Of a stretch of 64,000 bases of DNA, positions 22,915 to 32,882 are shown piece by piece. Made by a program: the position numbers and the translations under genes. The notes under the pieces were generated by a model. It saw only the letters and a program-made list of their open reading frames with translations, ran no database searches and was not told the DNA's origin. The stretch comes from Babylonia areolata. Taxonomy: Eukaryota > Mollusca > Gastropoda > Neogastropoda > Buccinidae. How positions within the stretch are numbered: position 1 is the stretch's first letter; each line of letters starts with the position of its first letter. The stretch spans positions 52,479,603-52,543,602 of the forward strand of contig NC_134898.1 of the NCBI RefSeq assembly GCF_041734735.1, given 5' to 3'.

Positions 22915-24915
22915 ACCTGTGTCTCTTGTGTCTCTGTCCCTTCCAAACACCACCTGTGTCTTGTCCCATCCAAACACCACCTGTGTCTTGTCCCATCCAA
23001 ACACCACCTGTGTCTCTGTCCCATCCAAACACCACCTGTCTCTGTCCCATCCAAACACCACCTGTGTCTTGTCCCATCCAAACACCACATGTGTCTCTGT
23101 CCCATCCAAACACCACCTGTCTTGTCCCTTCCAAACACCACCTGTGTCTTGTCCCTTCCAAACATCACCTGTCTCTGTCCCATCCAAACACCACCTGTGT
23201 CTTGTCCCATCCAAACACCACATGTGTCTCTGTCCCATCCAAACACCACCTGTCTTGTCCCTTCCAAACACCACCTGTGTCTTGTCCCTTCCAAACATCC
23301 ACCTGTCTCTGTCCCATCCAAACACCACATGTGTCTTGTCCCTTCCAAACACCACCTGGTCTCTGTCCCATCCAACACCCACTGAGCTCTGTCCCATCCA
23401 AACACCACCTGTCTTGTCCCATCCAAACACCATCCAAACACCACCTGTCTTGTCCCATCCAAACACCACCTGTGTCTTGTCCCTTCCAAACATCACCTGT
23501 CTTGTCCCATCCAAACACCACCTGTCTTGTCCCATCCAAACACCACCTGTGTCTCTGTCCCATCCAAACACCACCTGTCTTGTCCCATCCAAACACCACC
23601 TGTCTCTGTCCCATCCAAACACCACCTGTCTTGTCCCATCCAAACACCACCTGTGTCTTGTCCCATCCAAACACCACCTGTCTTGTCCCATCCAAACACC
23701 ACCTGTGTCTTGTCCCATCCAAACACCACCTGTGTCTTGTCCCATCCAAACACCACCTGTCTCTGTCCCATCCAAACACCACCTGTCTTGTCCCATCCAA
23801 ACACCACATATGTCTCTGTCCCATCCAAACACCACATATGTCTCTGTCCCATCCAAACACCACCTGTCTTGTCCCATCCAAACACCACCTGTCTTGTCCC
23901 ATCCAAACACCACCTGTGTCTCTGTCCCATCCAAACACCACCTGTCTCTGTCCCATCCAAACACCACCTGTCTTGTCCCATCCAAACACCACCTGTCTCT
24001 GTCCCATCCAAACACCAACTGTCTTGTCCCATCCAAACACCACATATGTCTCTGTCCCATCCAAACACCACCTGTCTTGTCCCATCCAAACACCACCTGT
24101 GTCTCTGTCCCATCCAAACACCACCTGTCTTGTCCCATCCAAACACCACCTGTCTTGTCCCATCCAAACACCACCTGTCTTGTCCCATCCAAACACCACC
24201 TGTGTCTTGTCCCATCCAAACATCACCTGTCTTGTCCCATCCAAACACCACCTGTCTTGTCCCATCCAAACACCACCTGTGTCTCTGTCCCATCCAAACA
24301 CCACCTGTCTTGTCCCATCCAAACACCACCTGTCTCTGTCCCATCCAAACACCACCTGTCTTGTCCCATCCAAACACCACCTGTGTCTTGTCCCATCCAA
24401 ACATCACCTGTCTTGTCCCATCCAAACACCACCTGTGTCTTGTCCCATCCAAACACCACCTGTGTCTTGTCCCATCCAAACACCACCTGTCTCTGTCCCA
24501 TCCAAACACCACCTGTCTTGTCCCATCCAAACACCACATATGTCTCTGTCCCATCCAAACACCACATATGTCTCTGTCCCATCCAAACACCACCTGTCTT
24601 GTCCCATCCAAACACCACATATGTCTCTGTCCCATCCAAACACCACCTGTGTCTCTGTCCCATCCAAACACCACCTGTCTCTGTCCCATCCAAACACCAC
24701 CTGTCTTGTCCCATCCAAACACCACCTGTCTCTGTCCCATCCAAACACCACCTGTCTTGTCCCATCCAAACACCACCTGTGTCTCTGTCCCATCCAAACA
24801 CCACCTGTGTCTCTGTCCCATCCAAACACCACCTGTGTCTCTGTCCCATCCAAACACCACCTGTGTCTCTGTCCCATCCAAACACCACCTGTCTTGTCCC
24901 ATCCAAACACCAGCT
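22915..24915. repeat. 25-28-bp satellite, about 75 copies
   Basis: The core TCCCATCCAAACACCAC alternates with a variable spacer: CTGTCTTG (25-bp unit), CTGTCTCTG (26), CTGTGTCTTG (27), CTGTGTCTCTG (28) and CATATGTCTCTG variants. The spacer can be described by two sites: an optional GT and an optional C. No reading frame contains stops, so open frames of 400-700 codons appear on both strands; they are artefacts. A block of about 240 bp near 23581-23820 recurs at +730 (24311-24550). Confidence 0.98.
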
Positions 24916-25339
24916 GCGGTTAGTGAGGTGACTTCTATAACGCTTTGCATACTCACAAGAGTCTATAAAAATAGCATGGGTGCCCACACATCCAAGATAA
25001 ACAGTACACAGTTTGTATGGATTCTTTGTGAGTATGGGTGTTTACATGATGTACTGGAGCGTTTATTGTTTACTTACTTCTTTGTCTAAGTTAAGAAACG
25101 GGCAAATTGTGGATACGTAACTGACAGAATGCTTTATTGACAAAGTGATAAAATTTTGTGGAAGTAGCATTAGAGAGACAGTGATGAGAATTACTGGGCA
25201 ATAACCATGAGTGTGGGTGATTTTTCATCCACTGCGTACGGATAAAAAAAGACATGTGGCCTAAGAAAAGCTTTCCATTTGCGAGCAGACTCGCGTGCCA
25301 GTGGTGTCAGAGCGAACGCCGAGGGCGATGGGTTCTTTC

Positions 25340-25650
25340 TTCTTTCCGTTACACGACCAGCATCCACTTGCCGACGACTCTGTCGTGGTTCATGCATGCT
25401 GGGTATTTTCGTGTACCCATAACCCACCGAACACTGGCATAGATTACAGGATCTTTAACGTGCGTATTTGATCTTCTGCGTGCGTATACACACGAAGGGG
25501 GTTTAGGCACTAGCAGGTCTGCACGTATGTTGACCTGGGAGATCGGAAAAATCTCCACCCTTTACCCACTAGGCGCCATTACCGTGATTCGAACCCGGGA
25601 CCCTCAGATTGAGGGTCCAACGCTTAAACCACTCGGCTATTGCGCCCGTC
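25340..25650 (-). mobile_element. tRNA-derived SINE family B copy
   Basis: On the minus strand the 5' head reads GGGCGCAATAGCCGAGTGG, a canonical A box (TAGCCGAGTGG), then TTTAAGCGTTGGACCCTCAA and a canonical B box in CCCGGGTTCGAATCACGG. This is a clear Leu/Ser-tRNA-like promoter. The body (GAGATTTTTCCGATCTCCCA, GTGTATACGCACGCAG, GATCAAATACGCACGTTAAA) recurs at 41800, 50610 and 54600. The head lacks a full acceptor stem and runs straight into the body, so it is a SINE and not a tRNA gene. It is the best-preserved head in the window. Confidence 0.85.
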
Positions 25651-26488
25651 AACAGTTCATGCACAAAGAAATGAATGTGAGACGGCAAGTAGATTTTATC
25701 CTCAACTCGTCCCGGCAAAGTTGCTGTGAAGAAGGCGAGAACTACACCGCCGCTGGGTGGATAATTTGAACGCACCATTTCTAGCGCGTCTCGCGAGAAC
25801 TTCACACAGCGTGAAGAACGTGTGCCTCTGTTGTTAATTCCATGAATGTCCGTTTAAGTGCTGGTAGATTGGGTGATGGAAGGCTGACGAAGATGCTCAA
25901 GTTTTTTTGGGGGGAAGTATGGGGGTGGGGGTAATAGATTTAATTACTGGGTCACGGGACAGACACTAAAACAGACCAGTGAATCGATGGTGCATCAGTT
26001 ACAGGCAGTATATTAATCACTTACAGGGCACATGATGAAAATGATAAACACAAGAGAAATAATAGCTAAACCCGGAAAATACTTTGACGTAACGGTCAGT
26101 GCACCTCGGTACATCCGCCTGCCTGCCAAGTGTACTGCAAGCTAAAGTTCGAATCCCTCCTGTCTACCTATCAGTCTGCCTGCCTGTATGTGATTGTGTG
26201 TTGATCAGTTTGTTTGCACGTGCGTTGATTTGTCAGATGAAATCGGCTTTGGCTTTGCTGGGTCTGCTACAACCAAAAGAAAGTCTTGTCTCAGAAAGCT
26301 CAGTATGTGAGTGGAGGCTTAGGTTGTTGGGTAGTAGCATGGGGCAAAAACACTAAGGCAGTTGGTGCTGGGTAGCAGCATGGGGCAAAAACACTCAGGC
26401 AGTTGGAAGTGGGCCTAAACTATTGAGGTCTGACAAGGCTGCACAAATGACGGATACACACCTTGCGGATATGAATAACCGAAACGAA

Positions 26489-26519
<31 letters not shown>

Positions 26520-26690
26520 GCGCAGAGTCCCCGCTGCCACGCCCCTCAGGTCCCCCCCTCTATTCTCCTCTCTCTCTACTGACTTCCATCGCTTTCTCAG
26601 TGGTCTGTGTATGCATACTGAGTAGGGCGTCCACATGGGTGCATGTGTGCGTGCATGCGTGCGCATAATGTGTGTGTGTGTGTGTGACTG

Positions 26691-26730
<40 letters not shown>

Positions 26731-26817
26731 AGTTGAGTGGAAGAAAATCCACATCCAACACAATTCACAGATTCATAGAAATATCATACCCACGCACACA
26801 CAAAAACATAAGAAACT
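25651..26817. other. Intergenic, tRNA-like remnant and microsatellites
   Basis: Mostly unique DNA. A B-box-like AGTTCGAATCCC lies at about 26146 without a convincing A box. A two-copy GGGGCAAAAACACT duplication lies at 26335-26410. CA/CG alternation at 26490-26524 and GT/CA tracts at 26669-26728 follow. Confidence 0.55.
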
Positions 26818-26950
26818 GGTATCAGTATCAGTAGCTGAAGGAGGCGTCACTACGTTCGGACAAATCCATATACGCTACACCACATCTGCTAAGCAGATGC
26901 CTGACCAGCAGCGTAACCCAACGCGCTTAGTCAGGCCTTGAGAAAAAAAA
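26818..26950 (+). mobile_element. SINE family A copy (best preserved)
   Basis: TATCAGTATCAGTAGCTGAA, GGAGGCGTCACTACGTTCGG, ACAAATCCATATACGCTACA, CCACATCTGCTAAGCAGATG, CCTGACCAGCAGCGTAACCC, AACGCGCTTAGTCAGGCCTT, then a poly-A tail. It can be taken as the reference for the diverged copies at 22185, 48612 and 52015. The internal CATCTGCTAAGCAGATG is a near-perfect hairpin. Confidence 0.85.
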
Positions 26951-27169
26951 AACACATAAAAATAAACATAAAAATAAAATAAGAAAACAATTTTAAAAAA
27001 GAATTATAAAGAAAGAAAAGAAGAAGAAGAAGAAAAGATTTTTTAAAACAAACAAACAAACAAACAAAAAAACCAACAACAAACAACAATAACGATAACG
27101 ATAATTAATAAACAATTAAATGTCAAACATACAGACACCCCCCTGTCCGCCCCACCTCTAACCCCGCCC

Positions 27170-27172
27170 CCG

Positions 27173-27211
<39 letters not shown>

Positions 27212-27303
27212 ACAGATATGCAAAAAAAACATGCAGTTTCACAGATATGAAAGCACAAACAAAAGTGCACGGGCCCAAATACACATAAACGCACACGAGC
27301 CCC

Positions 27304-27353
<50 letters not shown>

Positions 27354-27355
27354 AC
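27170..27355. repeat. CA microsatellites
   Basis: Two (CA)n tracts, about 27173-27210 and 27303-27351, within A- and C-rich low-complexity DNA (26950-27540). Short Cys/Val or His/Thr open frames across them are artefacts. Confidence 0.9.
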
Positions 27356-27589
27356 ACTGACACCATCTCCCAACTTACCCTGTACCCTCGACCTTCCCCC
27401 CACACACATTCCTAGGCTACGTATCGCAGCATTAAACATTCTACAAAGAGCACTTAAAACAACATTTAAAAAAAAAATCAAATCAAATTTTAAAAAAGAC
27501 AAACATACATAAAACTTTCACAGAACAGAAACGTAAAGTAGATAAATTAAAACATTCCCTGATCATCTGTTTATGCATGCAAGACTGCA

Positions 27590-27591
<2 letters not shown>

Positions 27592-27673
<82 letters not shown>
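27592..27673. repeat. GT microsatellite, about 40 units
   Basis: An uninterrupted (GT)n of about 82 bp, the longest perfect dinucleotide tract in the window apart from the TA tract at 43226. It has alternating purine-pyrimidine Z-DNA potential. Confidence 0.97.
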
Positions 27674-27674
<1 letters not shown>

Positions 27675-28329
27675 TCATTAGCATGTACAACATCAAATGA
27701 ATGAGACGTATGTGTACAAAAGTGTGGCACACACATTTCCAGTCTCCTCCAAAAGGGAGTAAACTGCTGCATAAGGAGGCTTTCTCGTTAGCCTCCCCTA
27801 CATTGCACTTCGTTTGGAGGGCAGGAAACAGCGAGCGTGAAGGTGGAATCTAGGTCAGGAAGGGTGTTGATCACCCACTGGACTAAATAGCTACTCTGGT
27901 CTGAAATGGCTCAGCTATGTGTGACTTGTGGAACACAGCAGTAAGCAGTCCTGCCAGCACTTCCTGAAGATAGCCATCAGCCTGCTGTGAGGGGATAAAC
28001 TGGCAAAGGTGGCTGCCGCACACAGTGTGACCGACAGCATGTAGTGTTCCGGTCTTGTGCTTATCGCTTAATTCATTTATATGTGTTTTTTCTTCTTTTT
28101 TGTGTTTTTTTCTCCTTTTAACTGCATAATAACAATGTGATCAACGGTTATGGGTGACACGCCTCCCGTAGGCTCCAGCCCTGCTGGAACTACTGTATCC
28201 ATGTTTCCCCGCCCAATCCTACAAAACACTGCTGACCCTCTAAAAAAACAAAAACAAAAAAAAAAAAACTCCACTGCATCAGACAAGAGCTGCATACATG
28301 GCGCCAGTGCTTAATTTTCCGACTCTGCC
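27674..28329. other. Possible 5' region of the following CR1-like element
   Basis: Unique-looking DNA with T-rich (28085-28120) and A-rich (28240-28270) tracts directly ahead of the ORF1-like block. It could be a LINE 5' UTR, but nothing here proves it. Confidence 0.3.
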
Positions 28330-28378
28330 ACTAATTCACAATTGCCTCCAGATGTGTCGGTTCTTGTAGAAACTAGAG

Positions 28379-28594
28379 ACTTCAATGACTACACCATTCA
28401 TACAGATGAAACCAATGTCCAGGATCCTAGTATAGCTAAAACTGTTGTTAACTTCAATGACTACACCATTCATACAGATGAAACCAATGTTCAGGATCCT
28501 AGTATAGCTAAAACTGTTGTTAACTTCAATGACTACACCATTCACACAGATGAAACCAATGTTCAGGATCCTAGTATAGCTAAAACTGTTGTTA
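28379..28594 (+). repeat. 72-bp in-frame repeat, 3 copies
   Basis: ACTTCAATGACTACACCATT, CATACAGATGAAACCAATGT, TCAGGATCCTAGTATAGCTA, AAACTGTTGTTA: starts at 28379, 28451 and 28523. It reads as a 24-residue repeat (NDYTIHTDETNVQDPSIAKT) in the ORF1-like frame. Confidence 0.97.
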
Positions 28595-29225
28595 GGGTTT
28601 CAGTGCATGGCAGACAAGTGACGGTCTTCACGTTATATGTCAGAACAAAGGATGATGAGACAGGGACTATACTTACACAAGGACCAGTTTGTCCCACTTT
28701 TGGTGTCTCGTTAATAAATCAGATTCTCCCGGTGGTGACAGAAATCATGGACAGCAAGAACAGAATGGAAACCATACCGGAGAGTCTTGAACAACTGACC
28801 AGTTTACCATTCTCAGACTTATTAGAATTTGCTTCAACAACCAACCCAAACCATGAAACCCAAGCTGACCTGACCGACAACAGCATCAAGAGAGCGTACA
28901 GACGTCGTTCATCTAACAGATTTGTTCGACGTCCCACAAAAACATCTACATCCCCCAAAGTGACCAGGTCACCCTCAAAGAAAACATTGCATACAACGCA
29001 TCCCTAATCGAAGAGGCAGGCTCTTTTATCCAATCAGAAATGATGGACACAAAAGAACAAATGAAAAAGGAAATAAAACAATATGTCAGTGAAAAATATG
29101 ATCACTTAGAAATGAAGTGTTCCAAGTTATTGTCCCAAATCCAGAAACTGGAATCGGAGAACCAAAAAATGAAATGTGAAATAGGTGACCAGAGGAGAAT
29201 GATATCAGACTTAAGGAAACAGCTT

Positions 29226-29393
29226 GCTGTGTCAGCATGCTGTGAGTTTCCCCCATTACAGAGCACAGCTGTGTCAGCATGCTGTGAGTTTCCTCTATTA
29301 CAGAGCACAGCTGTGTCAGCATGCTGTGAGTTTCCTCTATTACAGAGCACAGCTGTGTCAGCATGCTGTGAGTTTCCTCTATTACAGAGCACA
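29226..29393 (+). repeat. 42-bp in-frame repeat, 4 copies
   Basis: GCTGTGTCAGCATGCTGTGA, GTTTCCTCTATTACAGAGCA, CA at 29226, 29268, 29310 and 29352. It reads as a 14-residue repeat (AVSACCEFPLLQST) directly after the ORF1-like coiled coil. Confidence 0.97.
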
Positions 29394-30110
29394 GCTGTGA
29401 AATCTTTGACACATCCTTCTTCTCTCTCATCCTCCTCCATGCTGTCCTCTAAGGTGTCAAATACTTCCTCCAGGGATGCTAACAAAGCCCACCCACACCC
29501 TGTGCCAGGCAGTGGACCAGCAAAGCCCCCCTCCCCCCTCCAGGCTGGCAGTGCTGATCAGTGCTGCTCTCCTCCACCCCCACTCCCTTATGGTCAGCTA
29601 ATAAAGACCCCCCCCTGCCCCCCCCCACTCCACCAAATCAAGCAGTTCCTTGTTGTCTTCCCTCCCCAGCAGTGCAGCTAGGTGTCCCCTCCTTTCCACC
29701 AAGCCATCTCCAACAGCCCTCCTGCTGTTACCAGAGGTCAACCCGTCTCCCTCCCATGCAGTACTCAGTGACCAGTGCAGCCCACTCCACAGCCACCAGT
29801 GTCATCAGCACCCCCTCCTGGCCCTGTGTGCCCCATCCCTGTGCACAACCCCTTCAGCCCCCTGGACCCCACCACAGAACACAGGGCGATCCCTGTAATT
29901 ATCTCAAGTGGTCCCCAGAGTGGCGAACCTGCAGTGTCATCAGCAAACAGTCTACTCCAGACCAGAATCCAAGACTGACTATCTCATCATCAGAGACTTC
30001 AGCTCAAGGCAATTGAAGCCAGAGAAAATGAACACTGGTCAGTTCTGTTACATTCAGAAACTAGTCTTCCCTGATTTGACCACAACAGATCTACCTACCC
30101 CCCCCCCCCC

Positions 30111-31137
30111 CACCCCCCCTCCCATTAACTCCAGTGATGATCGGGTTAATAAGCTTGGATTTGGACGTGTGCAGTGTCGCCATTTTTTCTTTTTTTTTTT
30201 CTTTTTCACTTCTACTTGAATGTGCCTTGACTCAAAACTTCGTAATTGTGACTATTCCGACCAACTTCAAAGACCGGGTTCAGTTTTGGATACGCACAAG
30301 TGTTGTGTTGACAATAGTTTATCCCTTCTTCTTGAGTGTGTGCCTTGATCCTAGCCGACGTGTTAGTGTCTGTACATACGCCCACCACATAACTGTTGGA
30401 GACAGAACCCACTAACTGCTGTTTAATTTCAAATATTTTCTTCTTCTTCTTATTTTATCTTATTTTACTTTATCTTTATTTTTACTGTTTTCTTTATGTC
30501 TGTGTTATAGTGTGCCAGCAGTGTCACCCCCACCACCCACACTCTGTCCCCCTTCCCTCCCCATCCTTTCACCCCCCCCCCCCCTCCTTCTTATCTCCCT
30601 TCCTGCTCCATCCAAATTCCAGTCTTTGAGGTTGCACAACACCTCACACCCTCCCTCCTTCCACCCCCCTCCTCACCCCACTCCCTAGTCGGCGCCTTTG
30701 GTCCGTGACACCGCGTCACCGATCCCAGCTGTAGGAACACGTGCGGTTGTGTGAGGTCTGCGGCAATCTCCGTGCTGAACTAGATGTCGGCATGTTTGAA
30801 ACAGACGAGTGTCGGCATGTCGGAACATCCCGTGTGGCGGCCTGTCTTTCAAGTCATTCCCCATCTCCCCTTTCACAAACACAGCTGAGGTAGATGGCCA
30901 GACTTCGGAATGTAAGCTTGGAAGAATTTATGCTATTGTGAACTTTGATCGTGCTGTGTATAGCCAAGTGGGTAGAATTGTAGCAAATCAGATCAATCTG
31001 TTGAATTGGACGAATTGGGATCAAGCAGTGAATCTGTCAGTCATTCACATAGCGTCACTAAGACAAGCAAAGATTGGTTATTTCAGTTCAACTAGTCGGG
31101 GGAGTGAGTGTTGCAGCTTGCATTAGTATGCATAGTA
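30111..31137. other. Low-complexity and unidentified sequence
   Basis: C-, T- and pyrimidine-rich runs (30096-30120, 30430-30680), then about 430 bp of normal composition (30680-31110) with a 105-codon open frame at 30809-31126. That frame has no domain I recognise and may be transposon-derived. Confidence 0.4.
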
Positions 31138-31568
31138 TGTTGGGGGAAGGGATAAAACGAGTCAACACACCCAGTTCTTAGCTGTCTCCCAGACTGTGTT
31201 TGGTCTTTCACACATGCATTACCAAGTGTAGTCTTTCCATGTAATATGTATACATGTGCTTTACTATTCACTTGTGCCGACATGTTGTGCTAATGACATT
31301 TTATTTGTGTCATTCCAGGCACTGTCTTCTCTTTTAAATATCTTCTCTTAGGTCTTCTCTTTTTATGATCTCTTATTATTTCTTCTTCTTAGTTCTTCTC
31401 TACATAACTATTGTAAATAAAACAATAGAAAAACCCATTTGTGACTGGCCTCTATATGTTCCTGGCCTGTGCGCAGGAATTCTTGTCTATCCTTTTAATA
31501 CAGTAAATCAGTATTTAGTTAAGTCTTTTGTGCCGTACCCTTGAATAACCACTCGGTACACGGCTACA
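31138..31568 (+). mobile_element. Solo LTR (BEL/Pao- or Gypsy-type fossil)
   Basis: A 431-bp block starts TGTTGGGGGAAGG and ends GGCTACA, the TG...CA ends of a long terminal repeat. It is flanked on both sides by TAGTA (31133-31137 and 31569-31573), a 5-bp target-site duplication as made by BEL/Pao and many Gypsy elements. An AATAAA at 31416-31421 suggests + orientation. No second LTR, primer-binding site or internal region was found next to it. It is best read as a solo LTR left by recombination; the intact duplication suggests moderate to young age. The TGTTGGGG start favours BEL/Pao slightly. Confidence 0.7.
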
Positions 31569-31573
31569 TAGTA

Positions 31574-32443
31574 TTTTTTAACATACACAATGTATTATTA
31601 TTACACTTTCTCACTTTTAAAAGAAAAGACTGATGGTGAGAAAAGAGAAAACGGTCTGCAGGGAACGCAATGGAGCAGGCAGGAAAATGGGGGATAGCTA
31701 GTTCTGAAAGTGCAATGACAGGGAATCATTGCAAACGGAGAGAGGCAGGAGATAAGATAAATACATTGATACAAAAAACAAAGAAACAAACAAGCAAAAG
31801 AATAAATGAAATCATGAATCGAGGAGGGAGCAACAGCTGTTTGGGAAGCAGACGGAAGACATTTGATTAATGATAACCATTGGAGAAAAAGGAGAACAGA
31901 GGGCTCTGGAAACGGTGGGAAACGGAACGGGTACGGGCAGGAGTGGATGGGGAAAGAATTGAAAGAGAATGGATTCCTTGTCGGTAAAACACTGGATCCA
32001 TGGACTATGAGGGCAGTGCATGGAACAGGAAGTGGATTGGGGTGGTGCAGGGAGGTAACCACTTGACGAAGAGTGAGGGTGGAAAGGCAGTGTTGACAAC
32101 AAGAGAAGGGAACGAAGTGGGACACGGTTTATTCCATTGTGACGGTGCAGGGGGTCCCAGGGGTGTGGGTTTTGATTTTGATTTTGATTTAAAAAAAAAT
32201 TAAATTAACCTATACAATAAAAGAAATCAAAATAATGTTGCTGTTCATCCAGCCGACCACAAGGGGCCATGAACCCAGCTGTGGGAAAGAAGGAACATGG
32301 ATGGGAAGGGATGGGGAAATAAGGTCATAAGGAAAATGATGGGAATTGTACAAGGTTGATATTAAGAGCTGGAAACAGGTACAAAAAGAACCAAAGGAAC
32401 ATGTGGTGATGATTATTGGGAGAAAGAAGCCATAGAATTGGAA

Positions 32444-32478
<35 letters not shown>

Positions 32479-32657
32479 GAGGAAGAATGAAAACAGACGG
32501 GAATGTGAAAGGAACTGCAAAACAGAAATGGAGGTGGAAGGGGTGGATGTAATTGTTGGTGCAGCAAAATGGAATGGCAGTAAGAATGAAATGGGTGTGA
32601 ATTAACATTGGTAGGAATGGGAACAACAGAGACACAGAGAGGGAAAAGACGAAGGAA
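31574..32657. other. Purine-rich, strand-asymmetric DNA with a G29 run
   Basis: The + strand is rich in GGAA, GGGAA and GGAATGG words over about 1 kb, ahead of the large satellite. A run of 29 G lies at 32447-32475 and a (TTTTGA)n tract at about 32170-32190. No gene signal; open frames on the minus strand are Ser/Pro/Phe-rich artefacts of the bias. Confidence 0.7.
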
Positions 32658-32832
32658 TATGAATGGGGAGTGAATGAGAACAAACTGGGTGGAATAATGC
32701 TGAAATGGAAATATGAAGGGGAGTGGATGAGAACAAACTGGGTGGAATAATGCTGAAATGGAAATATGAAGGGGAGTGAATGAGAACAAACTGGGTGGAA
32801 TAATGCTGAAATGGAAATATGAAGGGGAGTGG
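32658..32832. repeat. 53-bp repeat, 3 copies
   Basis: GAATGAGAACAAACTGGGTG, GAATAATGCTGAAATGGAAA, TATGAAGGGGAGT with starts at about 32671, 32724 and 32777. It sits immediately before the 6.6-kb satellite but has an unrelated sequence. Confidence 0.95.
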
Positions 32833-32882
32833 AAAATGCTCAGAGATGGGGAGGAGGGGGGAGACAAGAAAGAATGACATGT

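Larger units (their letters stand above)
28330..30110 (+). mobile_element. CR1-like LINE ORF1 remnant (coiled coil, Pro-rich, esterase start)
   Basis: Two successive open blocks on the + strand, 28342-29007 and 29040-29681, lie in different frames. The second begins with a strongly predicted coiled coil: KEQMKKEIKQYVSEKYDHLE, then KCSKLLSQIQKLESENQKMK and QRRMISDLRKQL. This is the usual core of CR1-like ORF1 proteins. A Pro/Ser-rich linker follows, and at about 29960-30100 a frame reads DYLIIRDFSSRQLKPEKM, then YIQK and DLTTTDL. This resembles the start of the SGNH-esterase domain of CR1 ORF1 (LIGDSxLRxxxPxKM...YVQKxxVxGLTVxDL). The catalytic GDS motif is not intact (RDF). No endonuclease or reverse transcriptase follows. 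The copy is therefore degenerate and truncated, and clade assignment is an inference. Confidence 0.6.

Noticed and set aside
22915-24915. Regular repeats with spacers, considered as a CRISPR array
   Set aside because: The variable part is only 8-12 bp and takes a few recurring forms; eukaryotic context and no cas genes.
22817-25089. Open frames of 400-700 codons on both strands
   Set aside because: They are produced by a stop-free 25-28-bp tandem repeat; the codon content is only the repeat and every frame is open.
25560-25650. Possible tRNA-Leu or tRNA-Ser gene on the minus strand
   Set aside because: A and B boxes are good, but the sequence continues into a dispersed repeat body and no full acceptor stem forms; called a SINE head.
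26130-26160. B-box-like AGTTCGAATCCC suggesting a tRNA
   Set aside because: No A box at the right distance and no clover-leaf; at most a remnant.
30809-31126. 105-codon frame, possible small gene
   Set aside because: No recognisable domain, no splice or promoter context, and it lies between transposon remnants.
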